64,000 nucleotides of DNA from positions 262,616-326,615 of the forward strand of contig NW_002476358.1 of the NCBI RefSeq assembly GCF_000189635.1, in the 5' to 3' direction. The stretch's first letter is position 1, and the number at the start of each line of letters is the position of its first letter. The translations under genes and the position numbers were made by a program. The notes beneath the pieces are model-generated. The model saw only the letters and a program-made list of their open reading frames with translations. It did no database searches and was not told the DNA's origin. The stretch comes from Tetrahymena thermophila SB210. Its lineage: Eukaryota; Ciliophora; Oligohymenophorea; Hymenostomatida; Tetrahymenidae. Positions 50,625-62,700 of the stretch are shown one piece after another.

Positions 50625-52130
50625 ATGATTGAATTTTTAGAACAAAGTGATAAGTTCATATGTTAGATTCACAGAGACTAAATTCCTTTATTCATTCAAG
50701 TAGATGAGGATGGATCTTGCTCTTTTCAATGCCAAGTATGCGTAGCCAAAAATTCTTTTAAGTCAAGAAGGTTAGTTTCTATAGGTTAAATTTTTGAAAA
50801 ATCTAAAAAGGCAGTAATACACAACTGGCCACCTTTGGATGATAGCTCTATTTATGAAAAAATAGAAGAGCTTTTCAATCAATAATAAGAATTAAGTGAA
50901 ATTGAAGAAATTAATAAATACTTCAAATAGGTAAAGAATAAAATTATTTCAAAGTTAGACGAAATTGAGGGAATCGTCATTAAAAAAGTCAATGAGTATT
51001 CTCATATTAATTTAGCTAATGTATATAATACCATGAACTAAAAAGAATAAATATAATAGCATATGATGAATCTTGATACATTTTAGTAGCAAATGAAATA
51101 AATAATACAAAAAGCATTTTAAGATAAAAATTCAAATACACAAAAGTTGATAAATACGATTGCTCAATTTGATGACAGATATAAGTTCGATAAAAATGTT
51201 TTAGATAAATTCTTAACTCTCTAACTAGAAATTTTAGGAGAAATAGAATAAATTATAGCATAAAAGTCATCATAAGAAGACAATTAAAAATTATTGAATG
51301 AAATGGAAAAGAAATAGGTTCTTATGTTGGAAAATTTAGGATCAACCATATTAAAAGATGAAAACGAAGTAGTAAATAGGTTTTCAACAAAAACACTAAT
51401 TGCAATTGAAGATGAGATAAAAAAAAATCTAGAAACTTTTTCAAGAAGCTCAAATAGTTTATCTGATAATAAATAACTTCCAGATTTTGATAAATATACT
51501 TCTTCTTATTCTTCATCTTCATTAACATTTAAGGCTTTAAACAAAAATAACTCAAAATCTAATTTATAACAGAGAATTACATAAAGCATCTAACAAAAGG
51601 CATTTAAACTTTCTAAAGCTATTCAACAAAATGGATTTTCATTCAAAAATATAGATCCAAAGGAATCATATTATATTGGCTTCATTGAAACTTATATTGA
51701 TCCTATCAAAAACGAACAATTCACAGTCAATATAAAAAATTTATAGAATTGGATTGGTATTGGTCTAGTAGAAAAGGAAAAAATAAATAAAGATATTCCT
51801 GTTTAGTAAAATAGTGGTTCTTCAGAAGCAGAAACAATAAATGGTTATTATATGCTTTCTCATAATGGATATTTTTGGCAACAAAAGTAGTAAAAGAGTT
51901 AAGATAAGCATGGTTAATTTATATTTAAGTCTGGGGATGTTGTTACAGTTACAATTAAAGGAAATCTAATGGTATTCGAAAAATAAAACTACAGGCATAA
52001 ATTCGAAATATAAATTTCGTTATCAGAAAACTCCTTGTTCTATCCTGGATTCATTTTATACTCTTAAGGAGATGAAATTGAATTTGTCAAACAGGAAAAA
52101 AATGTTTACTTTGAATAGATAAATGACTGA
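50625..52130 (+). CDS. TRIM-like protein: zinc-site-like motif, coiled coil, SPRY domain
   Basis: A single-exon gene of 501 residues. The N terminus has C13xxH16 and C36xxC39 (plus C32), the same Cx2H...Cx2C spacing as in the protein at 7266-9989. A long helical region (residues about 80-290) follows, with a Ser-rich linker, and then a C-terminal SPRY-type beta-sandwich from about residue 340: ESYYIGFIETYIDPIKN, NWIGIGLVEKEKI, NGYYMLSHNGYFW, FKSGDVVTVTI and LFYPGFILYSQGDEIEFV. The pattern Tyr/Met-Leu-Ser-x-Asn-Gly followed by a Gly-Asp-Val-Val strand is typical of SPRY. There is no RING, so ubiquitin ligase activity cannot be claimed; binding of a protein partner through SPRY is likely. TGA is at 52128-52130. 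Confidence 0.85.
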
Positions 52131-54038
52131 ATATAATTATTTCGAGTTGTTGATTTATTTACTTTTATCATTAGATGGATAATTTTTAATAATGCATAAA
52201 TATATTTTTAATCCACCAATGAAATGATTTAATTAAAATCTTATTATTTTATTTAATTTTAAAATGCAATAAAGTATTTTTTAAACTTTTGTTATGTTTC
52301 TTTTTATTTTTAATTAATATTTTTTTTATTAAATTAAAATAAACAAAAAAACTACAAAATATTAAATTACATAAAGTTATATTTTATTTGTATTATATTC
52401 AGAAGCTTTTAGCGTTTTTTATCAGCGTTTGTTTTCTATATTTATAGAAAAATACATCAAATACTATTTCATATTCATAATTAATATAATTTATAAAACT
52501 GTTATATTTAATTAAAGGAATTTGGTTTATTCTTATTTATGATGATATGAATGAAATAGAAATCTGTTTTATAAACTAATTAAGCATTAAATAAATCGGG
52601 TTAAGATTTTATATGTTAATCACTAAATTTTATTTATTTATTTAAAAGATATTAATCAATTTATTTTGAAAATAGGTAGTGGGAAAATAAGAAATTGAAA
52701 TTATTTATGAAAAAGAAGAAAAATAAAAATTAAATTTTAGAAAGATTAGTTAGTTAGTTATTAACTACAGAAAATAAATAAATCGTTATAAGAGAATCCA
52801 TCTCCATTTTAAAATTAAAAATTTTTTAAACCCCTTAATTGCAGTGTGAAAACCTTACGAGATAACAAGTTTTTAAGTGATAAAAATAATTTTAATATGG
52901 AAGATAGAATAATCAAAGATGGATTGTCTATAATCGAAAAAAAAAATAATAACTAATTAATTGAATCTATTCATTTAATTTTAAAATGTAATATTAGCTG
53001 ATAGATAATGCTTTAGATAAATGATAAATTACCCACTTTTAAAGTTTTAGAGATAAAAGTTTTTAATACCCAAAAAAAATGGTTTCAATTTTCGCTAGGC
53101 AGATAGAAAAGTGGAAAATTTCATCAAATTATTTAAAGCAAACTATTATGCGAAACATTACAAAAAAATTTAATGAGTTATTCAATTAAGTAAATTCTCT
53201 CTTAGTTCTAATTAAAAACTTTTAACATATATTTATCAAATAGATTTTTATTTTCATGACAATTTTTTAGTTTTACAATCGAATATTTATAAAGATAACC
53301 CATTTGTAGCATAAATACACAGAACAAAAACAAAAAAAAACAAAAATTAAATTAAATTAAACAAAAGAAATAGAAAAATAAATACTTGATCCATAAAAAA
53401 AATAAATATAGTAAATAATACTTAGCAATAAATAAAAAGTTAAACCATAAAAGTTAAACTCAAACAAACACAAAATTTAATTATATCCTAACATTTAATA
53501 TTTACCTTCCATTATTTATTTTATTTTGTTTTTATTAATATTTTTTGTTTTGTTTAATATAGGATATTTGGATTTTGATTTTAGTTAATTGGGAGCAATT
53601 ATAATTTTTATTTAATTAAGAATGCAAATATCTCTATTTCGCATTAACTTTTCTCAAAGCAATTAAAAAAAATATTTAAAATTTTACTAGCTTAATAAAT
53701 TTAATAATTTTTTAATAAGAATTCAATCTTTTTTAAATTTTTTGAAAATAAAAAATAGTTTTATTAATAAATGAATGGATTATTTATTACTTTAATATTA
53801 TTATTATTATACTTATTATTTATACCTAATTAATTATTTAGAGTAGTATTTATTTTTGCATTTAACGGTGATAAAAATAGCTAGCAAAATCATAGATTTT
53901 AGCTGGTTTATAAAATATGAATTAAATTTTCTAAATCTCTTTATTGAAAGAAAGTAAAAAATTTTCAATTCAATTTATTTATTTGTTGGTAATAATTAAA
54001 ATAATAACTTGCAATTTTTTGAAACTAAATTTTAGGAA
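52131..54038. other. A/T-rich intergenic region with one coding-like stretch
   Basis: About 1.9 kb between two plus-strand genes. It includes the interrupted ORF at 52897-53259 (listed separately). The rest shows nothing recognisable. Confidence 0.5.
52897..53259 (+). pseudogene. Coding-like frame interrupted by one TGA
   Basis: ATG at 52897 opens a 34-residue frame (MEDRIIKDGLSIIEKK and onward) that ends at TGA 52999-53001. The same frame then continues for 85 more codons with good coding character (INDKLPTFKVLEIKVFN, WFQFSLGRQKSGKFHQIIQ, LLCETLQKNLMSYS) to TGA at 53257-53259. It may be a pseudogene, a gene starting at ATG 53008, or, less likely, a UGA read as selenocysteine, which ciliates can do. 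The family is not recognised. Confidence 0.3.
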
Positions 54039-55925
54039 ATGTCATATATTGGTTTGAATACCTAATACGTTCAACATTTAGGAGGTTAAGCAGGGTGTCA
54101 ATAACACAAAAATAACCATTGCTGCCATCATGTTCCTCCTACTCTAGAAGTTTAGGATGTAAATTACGAAGTAATAAGAGAAAGAGAAGAACTGAGAATA
54201 AAAATAGCATAGTTAGAGCAAAATCATTTATAAGAATTAGAAATATTAAAAAATAATATTATTGCTTAATGCGAATCAACTTTAGTATGACATTTCAAAA
54301 TTTCATAAAAATTTTTAGAATTATAAACTAAATATTTATTAGGAAAAGGAGCTGAGAGAATAGGAATTATCTTATGAGAATTAAATTTCTATTTTAAACT
54401 AAAAGATAGACTCTCTAAGTAAAAAATGTGCTTAGTAAGATTAGGTGATTTAGACTATGAAAAAAGAAAATGCAGATTTAGAAGAATCAAGCAAGTAAGC
54501 AAATATTAAAGTTGCAAAATTAAAAAGAAATGTTACTGAATTGGAGTAAAAACATGAAAAAGATATTAAAGATTTGAATGAAAGTTTGAATGCAAAGCTA
54601 AAGAGGGAATTAGTAAATAAATACATTTATTATTACTTTTACTACTTTCTTATATTTAAAAAGATTTGTTTTTCAGTACTAATAGATATATGTATAGATT
54701 ATTAAAGAATCAAAATTTTACTGCTTTTTTAAATTGTTATTAATTCAAAAATTTGATTTATTAATTATTTATTTATTTTATTGTCTTTGGATATTCAAAA
54801 TATAAATAATTGCTTTACATCAAAATAAAATCATCTATTTTTTATTTAAGTTAATAATTAAATAATTACATATATTTTTAACATAGGAAGAATAAGAAAA
54901 TATATTAAACAATGCCTTTGAAAGAGAAAGAATTAGATAAAACTCTTAAATAGAAGAGCATAAGTTAAAAATCAATGAATTTTAATCCAGAATGAAATAA
55001 GTTGCATCTGAACTTGAAAAAATCAGAAGTGAACTTCATGCTAAAAAATTGATTGCTGATGAATGGAGACTTAAATACGAAAGTTTATAAAGATCTACAG
55101 AACTTGAAATTTACTAATTGAGAAGGTTACTATTTTAAATATTTCTTAAGCAGCAAAATATCTTATTTTATAAAATTATATAGGGAAGTAGATGTTTATA
55201 AGCTTACTCCACCTCAAAAGAATTTAGAGTATGAAATAAAAGAACTAACAGAAAAGCTCTAAAGAAAGAAATTAAAAATTCAAAAGGTGAGAGAAGAAGT
55301 TAGGGTAAAAACAGAAACTATTGTTGTTGAGAAACCAGTAGAAGTTGAAAAAATTGTTGAAGTTGTCAAATACATCCCAGTCGTAAAATAAAATTGAAAT
55401 TAAAAAAATTGAAATTAAATTTAATCTTGAATAGGAAAAAATCGTAAAAGAAATATAACCTCCCAAATAGCCAATTATCATTCAAGAATGTGGCGTAGCT
55501 GATAAGTCTGACACCTTAATTAAAGACTATCAGAGAGAGTTAGAAGACAGAGATAGGACTATAGAAAGATTGAAAATAGAAAATGAGGATTTAATTGTAT
55601 AATTAAGAGAACTTTAATTACAATTCGATCAGCTCCAAGCCGATTATCTTTTACTTCAACATGACAGAGAAAATTTGTAACAAACAAACTATATAAAATA
55701 GCTTTTTAAATTTTTATTAATAATTTTTAAAAATAAAGAATAGCATAAATTAGCAGCTTCAACTCGTATTTATAATAATTAGAGCAAGCCTATGGATAAA
55801 AGAATTAAGAATTAATGAATAAAGTACAATAGTTGTATTCCTAAATTACTAATTAACCTAAAAATGTTGGTAAAATATTGGTTAGAATTGGCAAAGATGG
55901 TAAACCAGTTGTAGAAACTAAGTGA
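54039..55925 (+). CDS. Coiled-coil protein with His/Cys-rich N terminus
   Basis: 460 residues from six exons: 54039-54284, 54343-54612, 54887-55125, 55184-55382, 55435-55676 and 55739-55925, all in phase. The N terminus carries a His/Cys cluster (CQQHKNNHCCHHVPP, residues about 20-34). Most of the rest is long coiled coil (VIREREELRIKIAQLEQ, VAKLKRNVTELEQKHEKDIK, RIRQNSQIEEHKLKINELQS), then a Val/Glu/Lys repeat (EKPVEVEKIVEVVKYIPV), more coiled coil and a compact basic end (KILVRIGKDGKPVVETK). There is no membrane segment. I do not recognise the family. Alternating EKPVEVEK-type repeats occur in cytoskeletal proteins of alveolates (the alveolins), so a cortical role is conceivable, but this is inference. 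The donor after 55125 (GTTACT) is unusual. Confidence 0.82.
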
Positions 55926-56777
55926 TTTAACTTAATTAGAATAAAAAAACATCTAATTAAGTTAGTTATTATTTAATTAATTTGTAAATAAAATTAGAGT
56001 TATGAAAATTCAATTTAAATATTTATAAGATTCAATTAATGTTTTGATAAAATCTTCTTTTTATTTTGAATACTCTTTATTTGTTTGTTGTAGCTTAATA
56101 TTTTAAAGATAATTTATATAAATAGTATAGAGCAATCTTATTTGAAATATAGATTTTTTTATTTAAATTAATAGAAGCAAATTAATATTTAATAAAAAAT
56201 TAAATATTTTTGCTTATTTCATTCACATTTTTTGAGTGAAGAACATTTATTGTCAAAACTGTTTTTACAAGCGTTTTATAAAAGCGTATATTTTTTAAAT
56301 AGATTTGCTTATTAGTAATAATTATTAGTTTTAGTATTTTCTAATACCTATAAGATTTAACATTAAAAAATATCCTAAATTTAAACTACTAATCGGGCAT
56401 TTTTATTGGTAAAAATAGTTTATTTTTTAAAAAAAAAAGTATTTACATGGTTGTGGTTTGGTACTATTAACTACCTTTGATAATTTACATTCTAAATAAA
56501 TGAAATTAGTGAAATCTATTTATTATTGATGATAATAAGTAAACAGGGCCAATCGATTAAATTGAATGAATAAAGTTGTAAATGATAACTTATGATATTT
56601 TCTTGTATTTTACAAAATCTCTCATATACTTATTTAAAGAGAGAAAGAAAGCGAGCAAGAAAGAGATAATTTCAATCTTATTCATTAAAGTGGAAGAAAA
56701 GTAGGTGAAAAAGAATAATTTTTAAAGGAAATTATAAATAAAAAGATAAAGGGAGTATTAGCAATAATAAGGTAAAA
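55926..56777. other. Upstream region of the MT-A70 gene
   Basis: About 850 bp. The last 150 bp are purine-rich (gagagaaagaaagcgagcaa and similar), as in ciliate 5' leaders. No gene or RNA is seen. Confidence 0.5.
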
Positions 56778-59700
56778 ATGTCAGAGGAAGATACGAGGTA
56801 TCCTCATGAAAGCGCATTGAATAAAGTAGGCAATTTTAATTTACATAAATATATCATGCAAATATTCATTTTCATAATTAGAAGAAGTTTTTTAAAGCTT
56901 AAAAGAAATTATTTAAGTATAAAAGTTGACATTTTTAAATTTTTATCAAGGGAAAGCATAAAATGGATGGTCTGCTTCGTGGGCTGGATCTAAATAATGT
57001 AGTTATAGAAAAACGCTCTAGAAATAATTCAGAATCATCGCATTCCGTATCAGGTAGAACATTTTAACAATAATTTAAACTTGTTCATTTTTAATCGTGC
57101 ATTTTTCTTAGCAAAATAAAGATAAAATAAGAAAAGGAAAATTTAAATTTTTTAAGTTTATTTTTTTATTGCATCTTTTTTAAAAAACTGATATATATTC
57201 ATAATAAAAAGGGGAAGCTGCATCTAAAAAAAAATCAAACACCACTTTATCTGACACAAGCAAAATAACTAAGCACAGGAAAAGTAGCAATGAAATTTAT
57301 TTGGCAAAAGTAATCGAGGAATAGGAAGATTCATAAGAGGATAATCGTAAAGCAAATCAATAAAAAGATTTAAAAGAGGTTAAAGTAAAAAATTCTACAG
57401 AAGATTTAAATTCTTAGAGGAGAAAATTGAGATCTTCAGGAATAGAAAAGTAAGATGAAATATCAAATATTAAAAGTAAAAAGCATCAGAAAATTAATGC
57501 TAAAGTTACATAGCATACTGAAAAAATTATGAACTAAAAAGTCTAGTAGGAGTAGAGTACATTTAATTTGAATAACTCGAACGAAGAAGGATTATCTTCA
57601 ACTTCTTGCTCTTCAGATTTATTAAAAAAGACCAGTAAAATACTTGAAAATTTAATTCAAAATACCTATATTTTAAATAAAATCAACCTATTTCTACTCT
57701 AAACCCTTAATTAATTAAGAATTTATAAATAAATAACACTTAGAATAATATTTATGCTTTCTTAAATTAAATTAAGATTTTGTCAAACAAAATTTTATAA
57801 TTTTATATCTTATCAAAATTTCCGAATTCTGCCATCAATAAATATAATTTATGCTAAATAAAAAGGAAATAAATCAAATTATGAGGTTGAAGTACTCAGT
57901 TCTCATAAAAATCCTATTCATGTTTTAGGAAGTACTTTGAAAATTGAAAAGCAGGTAGAAAAAAAAAGGAAAACTTCTGATTCTTAAAAAGTAGAGCCAT
58001 CTGCTGAGTAATCTAAAGTAGTATCTAAAGAAAAATAAAAATCCTCTCAAAATAAAAAAGAAGAAGCTTAATTTCAGAGTCAAAAGTAAATGTTAGATAA
58101 AGGCAATGTATTTGGCTAAGAAAATTTTAGAAAATCAACACGCTCAAATTCACTGAGTAGTGAATCTATTAGAAAACATAGTTCTGAAGATAATACAAAT
58201 TCTTTGAAAAAGTAAGCACATAAAAAAAAGGATTTGTCGTCTACTCCTTTAAAAAGTTAAAGTTAGAGAGATCTAAGAGCTTCAAAGAGAGAGATATTTA
58301 AAAATTAAGAATTGCAAGAACTTCAATAATTAGAAAAGATTTCATCAGAATAAAAATAAATTAAACAAACCGATTAATTAAAAACTTTAAAAAAGTAAGA
58401 TAACAACAAAGAAAATTTAGCTAGCAAAATAGAAAATTAGAAATATAATTCCAATGAGCATACAATAAAAAAATAGGTTACATTCAAAGAAAAATTAAGT
58501 GAGATAATAGGGGAAGAAGCAGAGTCTGCACCAGTTAAAGGAAGCTTTAACAACGCCTACGACTATAATGTTCATTAGGATTCTGATTCGGAAAAAGATT
58601 ACTTTCCTTCTAAAAAAGCATTAAAAAATCATAAGAAGGAGAAAAGAATTAAAAAAAGGTAAGAAAATAAATTAGAAATAGCAATTAAAAAAACTTAAAA
58701 ACTCCTCAAAACTAAGAGTATGTAAATGAGGCAATAAAGAACTATAATTAGTGTGGAAATTCCTTCTGAGTCATCTTTCGAAGATGATGAAGATGAAGAG
58801 ACTGCTGGGTAGAATCATAAAACAAACCATTTAAAAAATTAAAAAGTTGCATTTTTCTCAAAAAAATTAAATGATTTAGATAAAACAAATAGCTATAAAT
58901 CAAAAAGAGAAAAAGTTATTTAAGAGAATTGTTCTAGTTTGTAAATATAAGGTAAAGATAATAAATAATATACCTTAATTTTATTTTTTTAATTTATTTC
59001 AATCTAATTAATAGAAGGAAAAAAAAGTCAATAAATTTTAGAAATCTCAGACAATAGAAATGGAAAAAATAAGTCTAATGATGTTATGCTTACATCTTTA
59101 TAGCAGAAAAATATAAAATCTTTATCTTTAGAAGCTTCTGGCTAAAGTAATTACATTATTTTCTTCAAAGCATTGGTTACTAATTATTTTTTAATTTTTA
59201 ATTGTATAAAAAGAAAATTTAAATAGCAATCTATAAATAAATTCTTAAGGTGTAGAGAATGAAGCTTAAACACAAAATGGCAAAATAATTCAAAAAAATT
59301 AAAATGCATATGGCAAGAATAAAAATAGCGAAAGCAAGTCTGGCAATAATAGTTTAGAAATTTAATCCTAAAAAAAAAATTTATAGATATAATAAATTCA
59401 TTCTACTAATTAGTAAGTAAAAGCTGAGATTGAATTTAAAGATAAATAAATTAAGAAAAAACAATCTTTTACAACAAATCTTTAAAACTAAATGAATTTA
59501 AAAGATAAGCAATTTTAAAACACAAATAATTTTAACTCAGAAATAGGAATTACCCAAAGAGAAAATAACTCAGACCAAAACGAAACCGACTTAAATCTAG
59601 AATAAAAAAATCTTAAGCGCTTAAACAATTTTAATACACCATTAGAAGGTTACCCAACGAATATATGCTCCTCCTCTTCTCTACTTATTATTGAGGAGGA

Positions 59701-62700
59701 TAAGTTAGTAAAAGATGTAAATAACGATCCACATACTTTGAGCCAAGATTAGGCTAACTAATTTACCAATTAATAAGAATCATCTAAAACATAACTTATC
59801 CCTAAATGCGCTCATTAAGATGGCCAATAAAAACTATAAAATGAAGAAAATTTTTAACAATAAGAAGAAGACTATCAAGATAATTTTGCTAGTAATTCCT
59901 AATAAATAAGAAGTGCTGAACAAGATATTACAGGCTAAGTAGAAGTAAATTAAACCTAATAAAAGAACATTTTCAGTTAATAAAGACAAATTTAGAATGA
60001 AAATCGTAAAAGAGATGTAAGTAGCCCCTTCTTCTATGATCCTAAAATAGAATTTATAAACACCAACATTTTCTTTAAAAACTTTTATACAGAGTTTCAA
60101 CCATAAAATAGAAAAACCTTCTATTAAAAAGTAGCATATTAACACCACTTATAAACTTACTCACTAACTTAGTAACATACTCCCAGTTAGTAAACCCAAT
60201 CTATTGTTTAATAAAGTTAGAAACCTGAAAGCAATAATCAAATCTAAGTTGTTTCTTAACAAAATGAATAATAAAAAGAAGAGTAATTGTTATAAGCAGA
60301 AATATAGGATGAGGAAAAATTACTCAAAGAGTAATTAAGTATTGAATAAAATTACTAAAATCATAGTAACTAATTGATTAGTATTGGCTAGAATGATAAT
60401 TTTATAGAAAAAAATATTTGTTAGGAAAATTCATAAGATTTAAATCAAACTAATAGCAAAGTCCAAAAAGACATTACTAGCAATGAAATGCAAATTGAAA
60501 AGTAAGCATTAAGCTAATAAGCTTAATCAAACTTATAAAATGCCTAAGATGAGTAGAATTAAGAGCTAAAAAAGAAACATATTGGAATTTTAGCGGATAA
60601 AAATAAGGAATCAGGCGAAAATATGGTTTAATTGCAATCTGAGCTAGACCTATTATATGAAAAGTATTACCCAAGCTAAACTTATATAAATTGTGATTTG
60701 AAGTACTTTAACCTAGAATTGATAATTTAAAATACGGGATTATTTGATAGTAAAAAATTAATTAATTATTTATTTATTTATTCAATTATTAAAGAAAGAA
60801 ATTAATTATTTCAGAGAATAAAAATTAGAGGGAGAGAGAAGAAAGGAATAATTAAATTTTATTTTATTTATGAATTTTCACAATCTGCTTAATTTATTTT
60901 TTACCCTTTTTTAAATTTTCTATTTAGAAGCTAAATTTTCATAAATTTAAAAAGTCTTAAAAAATTTTATAAAAAATAAAACGTATTTATTTTATTAATT
61001 ATAAAATTGTTTTAAAATAGTTGTTTACATGGATCCTCCTTGGAGAATAAAAGGTGGTTAGCAATTTGATAGTTAGTTCATGTTTTCTAATAGTAAATTT
61101 TCTTTGGATTATGATACAATGTCTAATAAAGAAATTATGGACATTCCAGTTGAGAGGTTATCAAACAAAGGTTAGTTTTTATAATATCTATTCTTTTTCT
61201 TTAGGATTATTTCCTAGATTTTTGATTATGTATGAATTGGTTTACTTACTATATTCTTATTATTTTAGGTTTCTTATTTTTATGGATTTTGAACACATAA
61301 ATGAATACTGCTATATAGATGATGCAAAAATGGGGATACAACTTGGTTGATAAAATCGTGTGGGTTAAAATGAAAGATAAAAATGTTTATCTATCCCATG
61401 GATATTATTTTATGCATTCTTTTGAACTTTGTCTTATTGGATATAAGAATGATACCAAAGATGACCTTACTAGCATATATCCAGCATCAAACCCTTTTTC
61501 AGTTATAGATGAAAATATTTTAGAAGAAAACAAGTCGAAAGGAGGCAACAAGAAAAGTGAAATAAACTTGGAATACCCTCATTTTTTTAACAAAATTTCT
61601 AACAATGTCATCTTTGCCGAAGTTAGAAAGAAATCGCAGAAGCCTGATGAAATTTATGAAATTATAGATCTATTAATACCCGGAGCTAAAAAAATTGAAT
61701 TATTTGCTCGTAATAATAATTTGCGTCCAGGCTGGGTAAGGTAAAATGAAATAATTAGAAGAATAAAAATTAAAATAAGTTATTTTTTACCCACTAAGAA
61801 TAGAAATCATAAATATTTAAATTTTAACAAGTTATAATTTGAGCAAAATAAATAAAATCTATCTATATTAAATAAAACATTCTGTCTTGAGAGACAATTT
61901 TTCTTAAAAATATTAAAATAATCATCTTTTTTTTATTTTAAGCATTGTTTTATGAAAATCTACTTACTTAAATATTATTTTCAAACTAAATTAGTGTTGG
62001 CAACTAACTAGGTGAAACTTACGAAAAATGGATGCATTAAGTAAATTGTGATAACTGTCACTAGGAAATTGTAAAGGGAAAGCTAAAAAGATATAAGTCT
62101 CGTAGGATAAATAATTATGATATATGCGAAAATTGTGTGTTGAATTTTGATAAGAAAGATTTTTATGAAATACAAAACAAAGTAAATGAGGATATTTTGC
62201 ATAATTATCAAAGTTGTAATCGTTGTGAAGCTGAACCAATATGGGGAATCAGATTCCATTGTATGATTTGCAAAGATTTTGATTTATGTGAAGGTAAAAT
62301 AATTTAAAAGTTACCCTTATTTTAATTTTTAAAAATCAGTATCCTCATCAATTTTTTTAAATTAAAAAGCTTGTGTAGATGAAAATACGAAGTTATGTGA
62401 AGAAGAGTAGTTCCATAACTTGCAACATGACATGAAAATTATCGAAGTGCCAGTATTTGCAGATGGATTTCCTGTTCATGATAGAAAGTAAAAAGATCTA
62501 AAAATTTTAATTGATTATGTTAACTTTAAATTTTTTATTTTAATATTTATTATCTAATTTAGATGTTAATCTTGCTTTATGAGCCCGATCATAGGCACTT
62601 GTTTTACATGCAAGTAATGCTAAGGGAACTTTAATCTTTGTAAATATTTTATAATTTTAGCTTTATACTTAATGATTTTTGCTATTATTTTAAAGGTTAG

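Noticed and set aside
61319-61744. A 141-residue ORF as a stand-alone methyltransferase-related gene
   Set aside because: It is the C-terminal part of the MT-A70 domain; upstream exons with DPPW join in phase and downstream exons continue.
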